Notes: a model not told the origin generated them from the letters alone. A stretch of DNA of 12,642 bases from Tannerella sp. (GCA_031279875.1 JAITHS010000158.1:1-12642), one strand, 5' to 3'; shown: positions 1 to 8,682, counted from the stretch's first letter. Program-made: numbers and translations.

Positions 1-325
1 CCGGATGTTTATCGCTTTTGATGTGCAGCAGCGTTCGTCGCGTCATGGCGTTAGCGTTGGCCTCAGCCGTAACGTTAATGCCCTGCGCGGTTTGCTCAAA
101 CTTCACCCACGCATCGTCAACGCTGACATTCCATTCTATATTGGCGTCAACGGATATGACCGCTTCGGCGCCGTTATTATCTACCTGTAAAGCCTCAAAA
201 GGGTTGATACGAATAAAAGGGTCGGCTTCATCTTCGTAGCAAGCCGAAAAGGCTACGAAGCCCATCATAATCATCAGCGCCGGAAAAATACGGCTTTTAA
301 TTTGAAAAATTTTACTTGTTTGCAT
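1..325 (-). CDS. BACON-domain lipoprotein, N-terminal fragment (runs off left edge)
   Basis: This open frame begins at the ATG at 325-323 and continues through base 1 without a stop, giving 108 visible residues. Residues 1-29 look like a lipoprotein signal peptide: basic residues K5, K10 and R12, a hydrophobic stretch, then the lipobox FSAC with the acylated Cys at 29. The following YEDEAD is acidic, as in Bacteroidota surface-export signals. Residues about 37-105 resemble one BACON domain, with the pattern of a strand, the IEWNVSVDDAW core and the final strand. BACON is a beta-sandwich common in secreted Bacteroidetes enzymes and thought to bind carbohydrate or mucin. The gene starts 9 bp after the stop of the metallophosphoesterase, which also carries BACON domains, so it is probably the next gene of the same operon. 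The first Met is preferred because it supplies the basic n-region of the signal peptide. The C-terminal, possibly catalytic, part is not in the window, so its function cannot be stated. Confidence 0.85.
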   Translation of the reverse strand, partial: MQTSKIFQIKSRIFPALMIMMGFVAFSACYEDEADPFIRINPFEALQVDNNGAEAVISVDANIEWNVSVDDAWVKFEQTAQGINVTAEANANAMTRRTLLHIKSDKHP

Positions 326-334
326 ATTGATTAA

Positions 335-2515
335 TTATTTAGTTTGAAAATTGAGCGTTTTTGGGCGCGTCATTGTTTCCGAATAAACGTTACCGAAGCG
401 GTCTGTTACTCGGATATTAAGAGTTGAAGTAGCCGAAGATGCTTTGGCACGAAACAGATGAGCCGAGTTGTTGGATAAAAAATCGGCTGTCGGTTCTGCG
501 CCGACATTGAGGCGTAAGCACTCGTAGGAGATGATATGTAGCGGGTCTTTGCCCGGAGCGCGTGTTACGGTCAAAGGTGTTGAACCTTCAAACACCTCCA
601 CTTTCCATAGCGGGTCATAACCGAAAACGTTGATTAATATCTCATTACCGTTGTTAGGAGATGCGTATTCGCCGGCATATTCGGATACTTTGGAAACGTC
701 TGCTTTGGCGGCATATTTTTCGGCGGTAATATGAACATTATTAAGGTCATAAGTACGAAATTGATAGTTGCGGTCGAAGCCTGACGATTTGTAGTACCAT
801 TTCACTTGATTACCGTCGATTTCGAATACTTTTCCGCCGCCTACCGAGCCGTCTTTGCAGATATGATTGCCGGCATAGCCGTTGCTGCCCGTCCACCACC
901 ATGTAGCGCAAACTGCGGCAATGTTATGTTCGATGATATGTCGGGCATCATCAGGCAAAACCCAGTTATAATGCAGATGACCTGTCAGCAGATGAATATC
1001 GGTAAAGCCTGTCAGACAGTTAACAAATTCCGTGCTGTTGGAAAGATTAGTCGGATTAGGCGTAAAATTAGCCGAAGGCGTTTTATAGACGGGGATATGA
1101 AGCCCTATTATTAGCGGAGCCGATTTATCATCAACGAGAGCGAGGTCTTTTTTGAGCCATTCTATCTGTTCCGAAGTTATCTTGCCGTTGTATTTGCGGT
1201 CGCCGTAAACGCCCTGAGAGCCTCCGTTATTGATATATTCGATATCGTCAAGAACTACATAATGCGCTTTGCCGAGGTTAAACGAGTAGTAGCTTGGGCC
1301 GAGCGCATCGCGGTACGTAAAAACGGAGTTCCGGTCGCCTTCCATATAAGGGTCGTTGTCGTGATTGCCTATAGTATTGAATATCAGGCATTTAAAGCGA
1401 TTCATATACGGCAAATAGTTACGAATAGTAAAACCGTTGCTATACCAGTATGTTTCCCAAGAAATATCGCCGAGCGTCAGCCCGTAAACTTTCACTCCTG
1501 AAGCGGCATAAGCCTCAATTGTAGCGTTTAAGTCGGCCTGTACGCCGTTAAACTGGTCTATATCTTGCAGGCGATTAGCGAGATGAAGGTCAGCCATGGC
1601 GACCACGACGTGGCGTTCGTTGTTGACGGCTGTCAGTTCAAAATCGTGGCGTTCGGTAACATCGACGGCGGCAGTCAGTTTTTGATAAAACAGCGGAGCG
1701 CGTTCTTTGGCCGTAACCTCATAATTACCTGGTATTGAGATAAAAACGTAAGGCGGCAGTATTCCGTTTGACATTTTGCCGGAGTTAAGCCGGTATATTC
1801 CGTTATCGTCGGTTGTAGTTACCTCAAAGCCGTCGGAAACGGTTACTCCTGCTACGCCGCGACCGTTGCAAACAACACGTCCTTTGACATTCGTTCCTGC
1901 GAGGTCAGGCACATCGCCTTTCTGCATCACGTTGATAGTTAGAGGCTCGAAGCCGTCGGCGTTGACGGTTACCGTTGCCGTCCGGTTGTCGATGTCGTTG
2001 TTGTCGGCAACGGAAATGGTGATATTTCCGCCGGACGCAGTAGCGTTGATAGCCGTCATGCACCATGCTGCCGATGCGGTAGCGGTAAACGTCATATTAG
2101 TAATAACATTGACCGTTGCCGATGCTGCGGCGACATCAAACTCCTGCGTCCGCTGTTCGTCGGCAATAGAGAAGAACGGCGCCGGACCGCTTTGCTTCAC
2201 TTTTATGACGTCGGAAAGGCTGCCTGCCGTTATCGTTATATCGGCCGTGCGTGCCGAACCCGGTTCGTTACAAGCCGTTACGGTTATTTCTATCACGCTG
2301 CTGATTTTGCCTGCAACGACACGCGCACCGCACCATTCGGGCTGCGACGACGATGCCGTTAATGCAGCGCTCGACGAGTATGATATAACCTGCGAAGCCT
2401 GCTCGGAAGCAAATGTAACGCTCTGTTTTTCGATATTTAAAAACGGCGCTTCCTCTTTTGCCGAACACTCCACCATTAATAATGTCGTCAAAACCAATAA
2501 TATTTCAATCTTCAT
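335..2515 (-). CDS. BACON-containing calcineurin-like metallophosphoesterase, secreted
   Basis: This 726-residue protein is predicted to hydrolyse a phosphomonoester or phosphodiester outside the cytoplasm. A short hydrophobic leader ends at Cys17 (MVEC), followed by SAKEE. The Glu at -1 is unusual for a lipobox, so lipidation is likely but not certain. Two BACON-like domains follow (about 26-108 and 114-199), each with a Trp-Cys pair (W61-C62, W151-C152) and ending in a KQSG or MQKG strand. Residues about 205-295 fit the MetallophosN beta-sandwich. The catalytic domain (about 300-525) shows the metal-binding motifs in order: D309-x-H311, G349-D350, GNHD at 383-386, H473 in GLHIP, and GHLH at 512-515. 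Residues about 545-720 match the MetallophosC position. All canonical metal ligands appear to be present, so it should be active. The ATG lies inside the end of the preceding gene (11-bp overlap), suggesting translational coupling. The physiological substrate is unknown. Its PUL context suggests a phosphate-bearing glycan or a similar polymer. Confidence 0.92.
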   Translation of the reverse strand: MKIEILLVLTTLLMVECSAKEEAPFLNIEKQSVTFASEQASQVISYSSSAALTASSSQPEWCGARVVAGKISSVIEITVTACNEPGSARTADITITAGSLSDVIKVKQSGPAPFFSIADEQRTQEFDVAAASATVNVITNMTFTATASAAWCMTAINATASGGNITISVADNNDIDNRTATVTVNADGFEPLTINVMQKGDVPDLAGTNVKGRVVCNGRGVAGVTVSDGFEVTTTDDNGIYRLNSGKMSNGILPPYVFISIPGNYEVTAKERAPLFYQKLTAAVDVTERHDFELTAVNNERHVVVAMADLHLANRLQDIDQFNGVQADLNATIEAYAASGVKVYGLTLGDISWETYWYSNGFTIRNYLPYMNRFKCLIFNTIGNHDNDPYMEGDRNSVFTYRDALGPSYYSFNLGKAHYVVLDDIEYINNGGSQGVYGDRKYNGKITSEQIEWLKKDLALVDDKSAPLIIGLHIPVYKTPSANFTPNPTNLSNSTEFVNCLTGFTDIHLLTGHLHYNWVLPDDARHIIEHNIAAVCATWWWTGSNGYAGNHICKDGSVGGGKVFEIDGNQVKWYYKSSGFDRNYQFRTYDLNNVHITAEKYAAKADVSKVSEYAGEYASPNNGNEILINVFGYDPLWKVEVFEGSTPLTVTRAPGKDPLHIISYECLRLNVGAEPTADFLSNNSAHLFRAKASSATSTLNIRVTDRFGNVYSETMTRPKTLNFQTK
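2505..2515 (-). promoter_or_regulatory. 11-bp gene overlap at the metallophosphoesterase start
   Basis: The minus-strand bases ATGAAGATTGA contain the start of the phosphoesterase and, in another frame, the last codons and TGA stop of the DUF1735/DUF4361 gene. The chosen ATG is the only one that gives a complete signal peptide, because the next Met (residue 14) lies at its end. The overlap supports co-transcription and probable translational coupling. Confidence 0.7.
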
Positions 2516-3437
2516 CGGTATATTCGAGTTTCAGTTCCTCTCTCATATCAACTTCGGCGGCAGTACCGGCTTTATATTTGTAATGAAGGAGGAATTTTTT
2601 CCATTTTGTACCCCAATCATTTTCAAGAGTAAACGTATTCGGATAATTCGCATCGCCGTCAACTTGCGTAACCTGAAGTGTGCCGTCTTCTTTGTAAGGC
2701 TTGATAGTCAGTTTGTTGTCGTCGCCAACGGTAACAACTATCGCGCCTGCTTCGTATGATGCTACGGTTGATTTAAATTCCAGGTCGCCGGCCATCATAC
2801 GGACGCTGTTTTTTGTCAGCGGCTGCACTTGTTTGTTGAGCGAAAACGAGACCGAGCCTTTCATTCCGTTATCCGAATAAAGAGTATAGGAAGTGGCGGC
2901 AGACTGTTGCTGGGCGTAGAAATTTTTTATCAGCACGCGATACATCAGATAGTTTTTCTTCTGATTTATTTCGTAAGCCGACGTTGAAGCGATAGCCAGC
3001 GGCAGGAAATAGGCTGTATCGGGCGACAGACCGTTGGGATTGAATTTAATCTTCATCTTACCGGTACGTTCGCCTTTGGGTACTATGATGTGAGCGTCGT
3101 CTATGGTATATCTCCATACGGGCAGTCTTTGAGCGTAGCGCGACACGTCGGCGTCGTAATTGTTAAAATTGTAGTCAACTAATTTAGTCTCGTCTTCAAC
3201 AATAGCGAGGCGAATGTCGGTAGAAGTCGTTCCTGTGCCTCCAACCGATACGGCGATGTAACTTTCGACTTCTTCTCCGGTCAGTTCCTGAGTATCCGAC
3301 AGCACATTGTAAGTGTCGCTGCAAATAAGCGAAATGACCTGTTTATATAATTCTTTTTCAAAGATATAATCGCTGTCGCACGAGTTGGAGCAAACAGTCA
3401 TAATCAATGTTATTATTAAAAATTTTAAATATCTCAT
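2505..3437 (-). CDS. DUF1735/DUF4361-type surface lipoprotein (SusE-like position)
   Basis: A 310-residue lipoprotein with no visible catalytic motif. The signal peptide ends at SNSC (Cys20) and is followed by DSD, an acidic surface-export type signal. The next segment, DYIFEKELYKQVISL, is characteristic of the DUF1735 / BT_3987-like N-terminal domain, which extends to about residue 165 and includes the typical LSPDTAYFLPLAI strand pair (137-149). Residues about 175-308 form a second beta-rich domain that fits DUF4361 (BT_3044-like C-terminal). Proteins of this architecture sit directly after SusD in many Bacteroidetes PULs and are taken to be surface glycan-binding proteins equivalent in position to SusE/SusF. 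That role is inferred here from order and fold alone. It follows susD by 33 bp and overlaps the metallophosphoesterase gene by 11 bp; the shared bases encode its terminal DED and the start of the next protein. The domain family call is confident; the ligand is unknown. Confidence 0.88.
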   Translation of the reverse strand: MRYLKFLIITLIMTVCSNSCDSDYIFEKELYKQVISLICSDTYNVLSDTQELTGEEVESYIAVSVGGTGTTSTDIRLAIVEDETKLVDYNFNNYDADVSRYAQRLPVWRYTIDDAHIIVPKGERTGKMKIKFNPNGLSPDTAYFLPLAIASTSAYEINQKKNYLMYRVLIKNFYAQQQSAATSYTLYSDNGMKGSVSFSLNKQVQPLTKNSVRMMAGDLEFKSTVASYEAGAIVVTVGDDNKLTIKPYKEDGTLQVTQVDGDANYPNTFTLENDWGTKWKKFLLHYKYKAGTAAEVDMREELKLEYTDED

Positions 3438-3454
3438 GTTCTATTATTAAAAAA

Positions 3455-3466
3455 ATTTATAAATTA
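3455..3466. repeat. 12-base AT repeat, copy 1 (susD / DUF1735 junction)
   Basis: The plus-strand bases ATTTATAAATTA occur here, 5 bases beyond the susD stop in the direction of transcription, and again at 5521-5532. This copy overlaps a perfect 12-base palindrome (3454-3465, AATTTATAAATT). In so AT-rich a junction both may be chance. The arm is too weak to call a terminator. Confidence 0.4.
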
Positions 3467-3470
3467 GTAT

Positions 3471-5501
3471 TTACTCCCAGCCCGGATTTTGGGCGAGCGA
3501 AGGCAAGCGTCGTATTTCATCACGCGGGATAGGTACAAACATCAACTTACGGTCAACAACACGTCCGCGAATATTGCCTGTCAGCACTGTACGGCGATAG
3601 AATGCTTCTCTGTTGCCCGACGAAGCCTCAACGTTCATGCCTTGCATCGGTTCGCGCTCTGTTTCTTCATATATACCCCAACGGCGAACGTCGAAGTAGC
3701 GATGATTTTCGTGTGTAAATTCTACCATACGCTCTTGTTGCAGCAGTTTTTGGAACTCTTCGCGTGAAGGCAGCGATGTCAGTCCGGGCAGTCCGGCACG
3801 ATAGCGCACTTGATTGAACGCGGTCAAAATTTTGTTTGCGTCGCGTGATACGGTACGCTGCACGCCGTTGGTTTCGATAGTAAACGATGACGTGAGATTG
3901 TTGAGCGCTTCGGCATAATTGAGCAGTATCTCGGCATAGCGCACGATAGGATAAACTTTATCCATCATACGTGCGCCGGAGCCTTTGCGTGAATCCATCT
4001 GGTGGATATATTTTTTGCATACCAAACCTGTAATCGAATAATCGAGCGACGCGGCGGTAATATATTTGCCGTCCCACCCGTCGGAGTAGTAGTTGGCGAT
4101 ATGGTCGCGTGCGCCGGAGCCGTCTTCAAGCGGCGCTTCGGTACATGAAGCAGCGTCCCAGAGACAGTTGTTGAAGCCGATAGAGGCATAGAAACGCATC
4201 TCGCGCCCGACGTACATGTTTGACGTTCCGGGCATCAAGCGATAGCCCGAAAACGAGATTTTGTCGGTCAAAAAACCTTGCTCCGAATAATAGCCGTCGG
4301 ATTTGGCTTCGTCGATAGTGCGGCCGTCGTCCATGCGATATGCGTCAACGAGTTTTTGTGTTACCGACCATCGTCCCCAGCCGCCGAGCGATTTGGGCAT
4401 CACTCCCGACGACCATGAGCCTTTCAATCCGTACTCGCAATAGTTGGAGCGACGCGCCCAGATGAACTCCGAAACGGTCGAAGCAGCACATTCGCCGCTG
4501 AACAGTTCCGAATACGAACGGTAATGGTCGATGCCGGCGGCGCCTTCGGGGAATAGTTTTGTGTTGAAGTTAGGGTCGCCGGTTACTGTCGGCAACTGAT
4601 GAGTAGCGTCGGTTTGGGGCATGACGTACAAGTTGTACATCTTGCGACCTTCGTTTTGCATTGCTATTATTTCTTCGGCGGCGGCGGCGGCTACTGCCCA
4701 GCGACGCTCGTCGAATGTCTGTTGTATGAAATTAACGCCGTCAGACTTGCGTTTCCATGTCGAATAATAGCGTCGTGCCACCTCGCCGCCGTTGAAAGCA
4801 GGGCTTGCGTGGTAGAGCTTGAGACGCGCCGAAATAGCCATTGCCGAGCCGCGTGTGGGACGTCCGAAGTCCATTGTACTGACGGTCAGGGGCATCAGCA
4901 TGGCGGCATTATCCATTTCGGAAGTGATAAAATCAACCGTTTCGTCGTATGTGGCGCGTTCGCGGTCATAATATTCGAGCGGCTCGTTGTTGTTGACTAC
5001 TTCGTCGCCAAGCAAAATGGGTGGGCCGAAGTTGATCAGCAGATTGTAATACGCGTATGCACGAAAAAATCGGGTGTAACCTTCAATCTCGCGCTTGTCG
5101 GCATAAGTCATGTCGGGAGCCTCATTCATGCGGTTCAAAATAGTGTTGGCGATACGAATTATCCTGTAATACGTTTGCCACGAATCTAATTCGCGCATCG
5201 CATCGGGAGTGGTAAAGCCCATCGAAAAATTGGTGCCGTTATAAACTATTCCGCCTTCGTTGATATTGATTACCGCTTCGTCGGTAGCAATCGGACCGGG
5301 TGTATGATTGTAACGCACCGTATATGATTCGTCAGGTATCATCGTTACCATACCCCACATATATGCCTTAACATAACGCGACTGGGTAAAGGTGGAATCA
5401 AGTTTGAACTCATCGTCGAAATAATCGTCCACATTCAAGTAGTCGGAGCAGGATGTGGTAAACATCATCAGCAGAAATAAATATTTTAATATATTTTTCA
5501 T
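3471..5501 (-). CDS. susD-like: SusD/RagB-family outer-membrane lipoprotein
   Basis: A 676-residue SusD homologue, the surface lid that captures substrate and delivers it to the SusC channel next door. The signal peptide ends at TTSC (Cys18), followed by SDYLNVDDYFDD, the usual CxDYLN start of this family with an acidic export signal. Family landmarks are present in order: the TPR-like helices YYRIIRIANTILNR (about 111-124) and EGYTRFFRAYAYYNLLINFG (140-159), then RPTRGSAMAISARLKLYHA, then LLNYAEALN and FNQVRYRAGLPGL. The C-terminus carries QQERMVEFTHENHRYFDVRR and ends QNPGWE, as expected for an intact RagB/SusD C-terminal domain. At 676 residues it is longer than many family members (about 500-600), consistent with large inserted loops around the binding face. 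It lies 21 bp after susC, the invariant arrangement for this complex. Substrate specificity cannot be read from the sequence. Confidence 0.96.
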   Translation of the reverse strand: MKNILKYLFLLMMFTTSCSDYLNVDDYFDDEFKLDSTFTQSRYVKAYMWGMVTMIPDESYTVRYNHTPGPIATDEAVININEGGIVYNGTNFSMGFTTPDAMRELDSWQTYYRIIRIANTILNRMNEAPDMTYADKREIEGYTRFFRAYAYYNLLINFGPPILLGDEVVNNNEPLEYYDRERATYDETVDFITSEMDNAAMLMPLTVSTMDFGRPTRGSAMAISARLKLYHASPAFNGGEVARRYYSTWKRKSDGVNFIQQTFDERRWAVAAAAAEEIIAMQNEGRKMYNLYVMPQTDATHQLPTVTGDPNFNTKLFPEGAAGIDHYRSYSELFSGECAASTVSEFIWARRSNYCEYGLKGSWSSGVMPKSLGGWGRWSVTQKLVDAYRMDDGRTIDEAKSDGYYSEQGFLTDKISFSGYRLMPGTSNMYVGREMRFYASIGFNNCLWDAASCTEAPLEDGSGARDHIANYYSDGWDGKYITAASLDYSITGLVCKKYIHQMDSRKGSGARMMDKVYPIVRYAEILLNYAEALNNLTSSFTIETNGVQRTVSRDANKILTAFNQVRYRAGLPGLTSLPSREEFQKLLQQERMVEFTHENHRYFDVRRWGIYEETEREPMQGMNVEASSGNREAFYRRTVLTGNIRGRVVDRKLMFVPIPRDEIRRLPSLAQNPGWE

Positions 5502-5520
5502 ATTTTATATAATTATTAAC

Positions 5521-5532
5521 ATTTATAAATTA
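5521..5532. repeat. 12-base AT repeat, copy 2 (end of susC)
   Basis: Identical to the bases at 3455-3466. Here it spans the last codons and the TAA stop of susC (Asn-Leu-stop) and two bases of the junction to susD. It contains the 10-base palindrome ATTTATAAAT. Because most of it is coding, the match may be coincidental. Confidence 0.35.
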
Positions 5533-8500
5533 ATATACATTTGAAGAGTATAAGTAGAAGGAATAGGATAAACGCGACCGTTGAATTTAGCCTGTTCGGG
5601 GTCGAAAGTTTTCACTTTATCCCATACATAGAGATTGGTACCGATAAGTTGGAGGTCGATTGACGAGATATTGATTTTACGCAGAAAATCGTTTTTGAGG
5701 CTGTAACTTACTGTTACTTCCTGCAATCGCAGATACCGTGCGTCGCCTTTCCAGAAATCCGACAATTGAGAGTTGTTATTGTTCAAACCGTATTGCAGCA
5801 TCGGATATTTGGCATTCGGATTTTCGGCATATTCAACCGGAATACCGTGTGCAAGGGCGTATTCTTTCGGTATCCAGCGATTAGCGGGATTAGCGACTTC
5901 TTTCAATACATTGCCCGACAAACCGCCGTGAAAAGGCACGTATCCCATTCCGTTGTTGTAAGAAAGACCGTTGTGCGAAACCGATTGACCGACATGGAAA
6001 TAGTCGGTTTTGCCGGTGCCTTTGAACAGCACTCCGAGCGTTACCTTTTTATAATTTACTTCGCCGCCGAAACCATACATCAGCACGGGTATGGAGTTGC
6101 GCGACAGCGGTACCCTGTCGAGGGTCGTTATCTTGCCGTCGCCGTTAACATCCTTATACTTAATGTCGCCGGGTTTATAATTGCCGAATGTACTCTGACT
6201 TGGGCTGTAACGAATATCGTCATCATCCTTAAACAGCCCCAGAGACTGATAGCCGCGTATAGCGCCGTTAGGATAGTCGGCGCGAAACAGATACGGATGT
6301 TCGAGATATGATTCTTCCCAGTTGAGGATTTTGCTGTCGGAATAAGTGAAATTGCCGCGAAGGGTGAAATAACTGTCTTTTGATAGCGTTTGAGTGAAAC
6401 TTGCATTGCCGTCGGCGCCAAAACTTTTCATCGAACCTACGTTGCCGTAAGGATTGTTTGTTAATCCCACATAATCAGGAACTTGTGCGCGCTGCTGGAA
6501 TATACCGTCGCGCTCGTCTTTAAAAAAGTCGAGTACAAACTCTATTTTTTCTTTCAAAAAGCGTCCTTCAAAACCGATGTCGCTTTTAAGTGCTTTTTCC
6601 CACCTCAAATTGTCGGCGCCGGCAACCGATTCTCTCAAAATTTCAATCGGCAACATGTTCTCATAAACGCCTGTCGAATTGCCGAGCGTTACTTTTGTCA
6701 TGTACGGAAAACGACGGTTTCCGGCAAGACGGTCGTTACCTACCGAGCCGTAAGAAGCACGGATTTTGAAGAAATCCATCCACGGCATCTTTTGCTGTAC
6801 CCATTCATATCCCGTCGGTACCCAGCCTACGGCAATAGAAGGAAAAAAACCGTACTGATGACCGGGCTGGAAGTTTTCCGAACCGGTATAGCCGAAGTTG
6901 ACATCTATCATATAGGTGTCTTTCAAACTGTATGTCAAACGGCTCGAAACACCCTGATAACGAACAGGTATAGCCGTCATGTTGCTTATCGCGTCATCGG
7001 TATTTTTTTTGTCGCTGAGATAATAATAAATCAAGCCCGAAACACGGTGGTCGCTGCCAAACAGATGACTGTAATTTAATATCGATTCAAAATGATATTT
7101 GCGATACTGACTTGTAGTTTTATAATATAATGCCGGCTGGGCAACAACCATTTCCTTCATAACGAGCGAACCGTCGGTTTTGCGCTCAAGTGCCTGATAA
7201 AGAGCCGGTTGTACGTATCTTCTTTCAAAGAAATTATTTTCAACGTCATAAGCTCCCTGTGCCTTAATATCCAATCCTTCGAGTATGAAATCAAGTTTTT
7301 GAGATACTGCAAGCGTTATTTTGCCTTTGTAAATCTGCCTCGAAGATTTACCGGTACGGTTTATCATCACATAAGGAGACGAATTTTCGTTGGCGCCTGC
7401 CGCCGGTAACATGCCGTTGGAGTAGATTGTTGGCAAATAAATGGGGTTGAGTTGCGACTGCGCCATCCAGATATAGTCGGTATTGGCGAAACCGGGCTGG
7501 TCGTTGATAGACAGAAAACCGTCGGTGCCGAAAAATACTTTTGTTGTCTTCGACAAGTCGATATCTAAATTTGTACGGAAAGTGTATGTGCCGTAACCTA
7601 CATTCGAAGCGTAAGGGCTGTCTTTGTCGTACTTGTAAGCCGCCTCTTCGCGACTGCCGCCCAGAGAAACAAAATAACGTGTTATACTGCCGCCTCCGTT
7701 GGCACTGACATAATAGTTTTGACGCAGAGAGTTGCGGTTGAGTACCTCGTCTTGCCAACTTACGTTAGGATAAAGGTCGGGGTCGAGGTTGCCCTTAATG
7801 ATTGCCATCTCGACGTCTTTGAAACGCGGCGATTCTCCGCGCACTTCCATCGCTTCATTGGCTAATATCGCGTAATCGTAAGCGCCTAAATATTCCGGCA
7901 CGCGGGTAAGATGATGTATCGACCAGTTGGCACGGGCTTTGATTTTCATCTTGCCGTCTTCGCCGCGTTTAGTATTGATAAGTACTACGCCGTTGGCTCC
8001 GCGAACTCCGTAAACGGCTGTCGCAGAAGCGTCTTTTAAGACCGAAAAACTCTCTATGTCGGCGGCATCAATCGAGTTGATATTGCCTTCCAAACCGTCA
8101 ATCAGCACTAACGCACCGCTGCTGGCGCCGAATGTGCCGATACCGCGTACCCAGAACTCCGAAATGTTCTGACCCGGCTCGCCGCTCGATTGCATCGAAA
8201 TAACGCCCGCTACCTTGCCGCCAAGCAGATTGGCAACAGATGCAACAGGCGACTGCAAGTCTTTGACGTCAACCGACGTAACGGCAGCTACCGACGAAAT
8301 CTTGCGCTGCTTGCCTAATGCCGTTACTACTACTTCATCCAACAATGCCGATGATTCCTTAAAGTTGATTACAATGTCTTTCTTTTCTTCCAATACCAAA
8401 TATTCCTGATTGTCGTATCCGATATACGAAAATACGATTTTATCGCCTTTCTCGGCTTTGATGCCGAACTTACCGTTTGCGTCGGTAGCAGTGCCGACGC

Positions 8501-8660
8501 CTGTCTTGTCTTTTATATAAACGGTAGCGCCCGGAAGTGTCTCGCCCGTATCATCATATACGGTGCCTTCCATGACAAATACTTTGTCTTTCTGCGCTGA
8601 TACCGCCATTATCATTGACATGAACAGCGTTATTAATAATAAGAATTTCCTTTTCTTCAT
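5523..8660 (-). CDS. susC-like: SusC/RagA-family TonB-dependent outer-membrane transporter
   Basis: A complete 1045-residue SusC homologue that imports the substrate captured by SusD into the periplasm using TonB/ExbBD energy. A Sec signal peptide covers about 1-22 (cleavage after VSA). Residues about 27-102 form the carboxypeptidase-regulatory-like (CarboxypepD_reg) domain, from EGTVYDDTGETLPGATV to FSYIGYDNQEYLV. The family signature LDEVVVTALG (107-116) includes the likely TonB box and leads into the plug domain (about 117-235), with the hallmarks VRGIGTFG (171-178), LVLIDGLEG (184-192), VLKDASATAVYGVRGANGVV (207-226). The remainder is the beta-barrel. KPGDIKYKDVNGDGKIT (829-845) is the usual calcium-like loop of SusC proteins, and the chain ends with the strand TLQMYINL. 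There is no N-terminal STN domain, so it is not built to signal through an anti-sigma factor. It starts 22 bp after the TIG/NHL lipoprotein gene, and no Shine-Dalgarno is visible, only an A-rich leader. Confidence 0.97.
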   Translation of the reverse strand: MKKRKFLLLITLFMSMIMAVSAQKDKVFVMEGTVYDDTGETLPGATVYIKDKTGVGTATDANGKFGIKAEKGDKIVFSYIGYDNQEYLVLEEKKDIVINFKESSALLDEVVVTALGKQRKISSVAAVTSVDVKDLQSPVASVANLLGGKVAGVISMQSSGEPGQNISEFWVRGIGTFGASSGALVLIDGLEGNINSIDAADIESFSVLKDASATAVYGVRGANGVVLINTKRGEDGKMKIKARANWSIHHLTRVPEYLGAYDYAILANEAMEVRGESPRFKDVEMAIIKGNLDPDLYPNVSWQDEVLNRNSLRQNYYVSANGGGSITRYFVSLGGSREEAAYKYDKDSPYASNVGYGTYTFRTNLDIDLSKTTKVFFGTDGFLSINDQPGFANTDYIWMAQSQLNPIYLPTIYSNGMLPAAGANENSSPYVMINRTGKSSRQIYKGKITLAVSQKLDFILEGLDIKAQGAYDVENNFFERRYVQPALYQALERKTDGSLVMKEMVVAQPALYYKTTSQYRKYHFESILNYSHLFGSDHRVSGLIYYYLSDKKNTDDAISNMTAIPVRYQGVSSRLTYSLKDTYMIDVNFGYTGSENFQPGHQYGFFPSIAVGWVPTGYEWVQQKMPWMDFFKIRASYGSVGNDRLAGNRRFPYMTKVTLGNSTGVYENMLPIEILRESVAGADNLRWEKALKSDIGFEGRFLKEKIEFVLDFFKDERDGIFQQRAQVPDYVGLTNNPYGNVGSMKSFGADGNASFTQTLSKDSYFTLRGNFTYSDSKILNWEESYLEHPYLFRADYPNGAIRGYQSLGLFKDDDDIRYSPSQSTFGNYKPGDIKYKDVNGDGKITTLDRVPLSRNSIPVLMYGFGGEVNYKKVTLGVLFKGTGKTDYFHVGQSVSHNGLSYNNGMGYVPFHGGLSGNVLKEVANPANRWIPKEYALAHGIPVEYAENPNAKYPMLQYGLNNNNSQLSDFWKGDARYLRLQEVTVSYSLKNDFLRKINISSIDLQLIGTNLYVWDKVKTFDPEQAKFNGRVYPIPSTYTLQMYINL

Positions 8661-8682
8661 CTTTTCTTTATTTTTTTGTTAT

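Noticed and set aside
1776..2759. Long plus-strand open frame (327 codons) opposite the BACON phosphoesterase and the end of the DUF1735 gene.
   Set aside because: It spans two well-supported minus-strand genes with clear domains. Its translation is Thr/Ala/Val-rich shadow sequence with no recognisable family and no signal peptide.
4676..4691. CGG/GCC trinucleotide run, considered as a microsatellite or phase-variable tract.
   Set aside because: It encodes a run of five Ala inside an intact helix of SusD. A triplet repeat cannot cause frame switching, and the gene is complete.
4599..5189. Plus-strand open frame of 196 codons opposite susD.
   Set aside because: It is entirely inside the susD coding region. 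The translation lacks any domain and reflects the Ala/Gly-rich codons of the opposite strand.
5766..7079. Two plus-strand frames (181 and 198 codons) opposite susC.
   Set aside because: Both are shadows of an intact SusC gene. Their translations show no coherent motif and no plausible promoter or start context.
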